Shown here piece after piece: positions 61,737-64,000 of a stretch of DNA of 64,000 nucleotides (the first letter of the stretch is position 1; each line of letters starts with the position of its first letter). The DNA is taken from the NCBI GenBank assembly GCA_002835675.1, contig PIZR01000008.1, positions 115,382-179,381 on the forward strand, in the 5' to 3' direction. A program made the translations under genes and the position numbers. This DNA comes from Bacillus sp. BA3 (GTDB lineage: Bacteria > Bacillota > Bacilli > Bacillales > DSM-1321). The notes under the pieces were generated by a model. That model made no database searches and had not been told where the DNA came from. It saw only the letters and a list, made by a program, of their open reading frames with translations.

Positions 61737-62305
61737 CCCTGTTTCTCCTCCTTGACAATCCTAATATCTGAAGCAAATTCATCAGTATGGAGAGAAATTA
61801 GCTCTTCTGACTCACTTATCATCACCAATTCTTCGTCTTTAATTTTATTGAAGAAAATCCGATACAAATTGAAAATGATCATGCTGCCCATTGAAACACT
61901 TACAAGAATACCTGTCCCATATACAAATGCCAGTGGCATGCCTGTGGCTGGTGCAGTACTATCTATGTTTATCAATGTCATTTTCCAGCTGCCATCCAGG
62001 ATCAGGAGAAGAACGAATAACATCATCAAATCACTAATAACAAGAACCACTTTTTTCATCTTATTCGGGAGCCGTTTGATGACCATGTCGACACCTAAGT
62101 GTTCTTTGTTTTTGAAAGCTCCGATGGCGCCGAGGAACGTCAACCAAATAAAGAGATACCTTGACATTTCTTCTGACCAAGTAATCCCTGAATTAAAGAA
62201 ATAACGAAGTACTACATTACCAAACACGAGTACGACCATAATTGCTAAAGCTGCTGCCATAATAATGTTCAACGAATTTTCTAGGGTTTTGGAAATTTTA
62301 TTCAC
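61733..62305 (-). CDS. TRAP transporter small permease DctQ
   Basis: A 190-aa, four-helix DctQ protein (VLVFGNVVLRYFFNSGITWSEEMSRYLFIWLTFLGAIGAFKNKEHLGVDMV). It starts at GTG 62305 after GGGGGAGA and overlaps DctM by 4 nt. It forms the membrane complex with DctM. Confidence 0.92.
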   Translation of the reverse strand: MNKISKTLENSLNIIMAAALAIMVVLVFGNVVLRYFFNSGITWSEEMSRYLFIWLTFLGAIGAFKNKEHLGVDMVIKRLPNKMKKVVLVISDLMMLFVLLLILDGSWKMTLINIDSTAPATGMPLAFVYGTGILVSVSMGSMIIFNLYRIFFNKIKDEELVMISESEELISLHTDEFASDIRIVKEEKQG

Positions 62306-62341
62306 CTATACATCTCCCCCTTCCTATCTAAAGCGCCTGCT

Positions 62342-63370
62342 TCATTCTGCTTTTATTTTTCCTACAAGCTCTTCCGCCCAGTCATTTTCCTCAAAAACTT
62401 CATCATAAACAGGTTGAGATGCTTTTAACATTTTTTGTGCAAAATCTTCGTCAGGCTTAGTGAATTTGATTCCATTATCCTTAAGGTATGCTTTGTCATC
62501 TTCATAACTTTTTTCCATCAAATCAAACTCATATGCTGCCGACTCTTTTGCTGCTTTTTGAATGATGGTTTGTTGCTCCTTTGTCAGCCCTTTATAGAAT
62601 TTGCTATTGATAATGTAAATATTGGGGCTGAACATATGCTTGGATTCTAGTACATCACTTTGAACTTCATTCCACCCCGAGGATCTCAACGTGGCAATGG
62701 GATTATCTTGAGCATCCACTACCTTTTGTTCAAGTGCGGTAAAAACTTCTGAAATTGGTAATGGACTAACATTTGCCCCCAATGATTCACCTAGTTTTAT
62801 GTAATTCGGAATGTTCGGCATTCTGAGTCGAAGTCCATCAAAATCTTTCATACTCTTAATTGGACGATTACTCGAAAACATCCTAAATCCATTTGCACTC
62901 CATGCGAGCGGTGTCACTCCATGCTTTGGATCAAGCTCTTCTGTCAATTCTTCTCCGATAGGTCCATTCAATACCTTCTTTACATGATCGTAATCCCGAA
63001 ATAGGAAGGGCCATTCCGGAACACCCATTTTCGGAATGTCCGACTGCATAATTAGTCCTGGAACACCCATTTCGATCGTTCCGTTTCTGACGCCGTCATA
63101 AAATTCTTTTTCTGCACCTAAAGTACTGTTCGCATAAATCCGGACCTCTAGTTCACCATTACTCTCTTTTTCTACTATTTTTTCAAATTTTTCTCTCAAG
63201 GCAATGTTTTGAGGGTGATTTTCAGCAAAATAATTCGCCACTTTTATCGTTTTCTTTTCAACGCCAGATCCACTGGCTTTTTCTCCCTCACCTCCACCAC
63301 ATCCTGATAAAAGTAAAGCTGCCGCAAGAGTTAAGCTTGTGGAGAATACAAAAGGCATTCTTTTTTTCAA
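62342..63370 (-). CDS. TRAP transporter substrate-binding lipoprotein DctP, copy 1
   Basis: A 342-aa DctP protein. TTG 63370 is chosen because GGGAGGG is 6 nt upstream; an earlier TTG at 63385 would place that site inside the gene. Lipobox LLSGC, Cys near 24. The conserved binding stretch is LRLRMPNIPNYIKLGESLGANVSPLPISEVFTALEQKVVDAQDNPIATL. It is the first gene of the 19-kb operon, and a consensus cre site lies 23 bp upstream. It is clearly diverged from copy 2 (59355), so the two may bind different sugar acids. Confidence 0.9.
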   Translation of the reverse strand: MKKRMPFVFSTSLTLAAALLLSGCGGGEGEKASGSGVEKKTIKVANYFAENHPQNIALREKFEKIVEKESNGELEVRIYANSTLGAEKEFYDGVRNGTIEMGVPGLIMQSDIPKMGVPEWPFLFRDYDHVKKVLNGPIGEELTEELDPKHGVTPLAWSANGFRMFSSNRPIKSMKDFDGLRLRMPNIPNYIKLGESLGANVSPLPISEVFTALEQKVVDAQDNPIATLRSSGWNEVQSDVLESKHMFSPNIYIINSKFYKGLTKEQQTIIQKAAKESAAYEFDLMEKSYEDDKAYLKDNGIKFTKPDEDFAQKMLKASQPVYDEVFEENDWAEELVGKIKAE

Positions 63371-63392
63371 TAAAAACCCTCCCAAAAGTTTT

Positions 63393-63406
63393 TGTAAGCG
63401 TTATCA
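63393..63406. promoter_or_regulatory. cre site (CcpA) upstream of the sugar-acid operon
   Basis: TGTAAGCGTTATCA matches TGWAANCGNTNWCA at every position. It lies 23 bp before the first gene, in the leader or promoter, where CcpA binding blocks transcription when better sugars are present. Confidence 0.82.
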
Positions 63407-63472
63407 TTTATGACTCATTTTAAGAACTTCTCCTCACCCTTGTATAAGCCAAAGTTAAATTGTTTTATATTA

Positions 63473-63487
63473 TAAAACTCCGTTTTT
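63473..63487. promoter_or_regulatory. IclR-type operator candidate, site 1
   Basis: TAAAAC-TCC-GTTTTT, nearly palindromic, about 100 bp upstream of the operon start. It shares ATTATAAAACTC with site 2, and the AAAC-N3-GTTT core is like IclR-family (KdgR-type) boxes. Confidence 0.6.
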
Positions 63488-63597
63488 GTTTTATTCGGAG
63501 TAAGGAAAACACTTCACTTCTAGTTGCGTTTCAAGTTGATTCATGACATTTTAAACAATTACTTTTAATAACAAGAAGGTTAATTTGTTCTACATTA

Positions 63598-63612
63598 TAA
63601 AACTCGGTTTTA
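63598..63612. promoter_or_regulatory. IclR-type operator candidate, site 2
   Basis: TAAAAC-TCG-GTTTTA, a perfect palindrome outside the central three bases, 125 bp from site 1. Same flanking ATTATAAAACTC. Confidence 0.65.
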
Positions 63613-64000
63613 AAATTTGAAATCTTACGTTGATTATAAGCTTCCAATTTTACTAATGTCAAACCATTTTTTGAATTTTATAACAATTTAACAAACCCTC
63701 TATTTTTCACTAATTAATATTTAGAGAATCAACATTTATTAATCATATCCTTTTCAGTCAAGATTTATAGAATCAGAATGGGAAAGATGAATTTTTTCTA
63801 TACTAAAATATTTATAGAATAGAGAATTGAACATAACTATAAGGTTTCCCTTACAATACATTCCTCTCCTTTGAATTGAGCTTTTAAGTTTGGAATTTTG
63901 TTTTTCCTTCTGAAAAAACTGTCTTTAGGAATTTTTTCTTGTTTGACCTTGCGCGTCCTCAAAGTGGTATCCGTTTGTTAAATTTTAACCCGTGTCTTTC
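63613..64000. other. AT-rich upstream region, no gene seen
   Basis: No supported coding frame. It holds three 12-bp direct repeats close to ATTTATAGAATC at 63719-63730, 63763-63774 and 63810-63821, spaced 44 and 47 bp. The operon promoter may lie nearer 63410-63600, but I cannot choose -35/-10 hexamers with confidence. Confidence 0.45.

Overview
The window looks like a chromosomal segment of a low-GC, spore-former-type member of the Bacillaceae, most like Peribacillus/Bacillus. The gene complement fits this (oppAB, dhaS, yhgE, a sporulation-kinase-like histidine kinase, and an exu/yjm-style hexuronate locus). So do the strong GGAGG ribosome sites with many TTG/GTG starts, the Gram-positive lipoproteins, a cre site and a yybP-ykoY riboswitch. 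No rRNA, tRNA or CRISPR array was seen.

Region 1 (1-25.5 kb) is mixed housekeeping and accessory content. It holds the end of an oligopeptide ABC transporter operon (oppA, oppB), small transporters, a GNAT acetyltransferase, a DAO-type oxidoreductase, a LysM-CAP secreted protein, an RRNPP-like regulator, a DnaQ-type exonuclease, YhgE, a nitronate monooxygenase-like protein, a HAD phosphatase, a CDF transporter, an amino acid permease and a histidine kinase. A sigma-54 activator faces an aldehyde dehydrogenase; the intergenic region carries two palindromic activator sites and a clear -24/-12 promoter. A TerC-family protein sits under a yybP-ykoY (Mn2+) riboswitch. Two oppositely oriented copies, and a third decayed fragment, of a GC-rich ~131-bp intergenic repeat lie in this part; one is next to an IS1182-type transposase remnant.

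Region 2 (25.6-39.1 kb) is a hexuronate/aldonate locus on the minus strand. One block is uxaA, a Zn-dependent 5-dehydrogenase and uxaB, next to a divergent AraC regulator. The other is kdgK, yjmC, yjmD, kdgA, uxuA, uxuB, a LacI regulator and exuT. Fructuronate and tagaturonate would be reduced to mannonate/altronate, dehydrated to 2-keto-3-deoxygluconate (KDG), phosphorylated and split. The isomerase uxaC is absent, while two L-aldonate-5-dehydrogenase-like enzymes are present. CTAAAYCGRTTTAG palindromes mark likely LacI-family operators.

Region 3 (40.7-44.3 kb) is a complete nickel-pincer nucleotide cofactor set: larE, larB, larC1, larC2 and a nickel-permease-like gene. larC is split by a 4-nt overlap and carries a 59-residue His-rich insert. 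No ordinary lactate racemase gene lies beside it.

Region 4 (44.5-63.4 kb) is a ~19-kb run of 18 genes on one strand. It encodes a TRAP transporter (two binding proteins, one QM pair), a LarA-superfamily protein, a long IlvD/EDD dehydratase, an IclR regulator and a KdaD-like FAH dehydratase. It continues with a two-subunit UxaA-type dehydratase, alpha-ketoglutarate-semialdehyde dehydrogenase, D-galactonate dehydratase, a DapA-type lyase, a TIM-barrel protein of unknown role, a D-2-hydroxyacid dehydrogenase, a second FAH protein, KDG kinase and KDPG aldolase. The LarA homologue keeps residues that align with Arg75, His108, His174, Lys184 and His200 of lactate racemase. The most interesting hypothesis is a nickel-pincer-dependent sugar-acid epimerase that feeds this operon and uses the cofactor made by the adjacent lar genes. 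A consensus cre site and two TAAAAC-N3-GTTTTA palindromes lie upstream of the operon.
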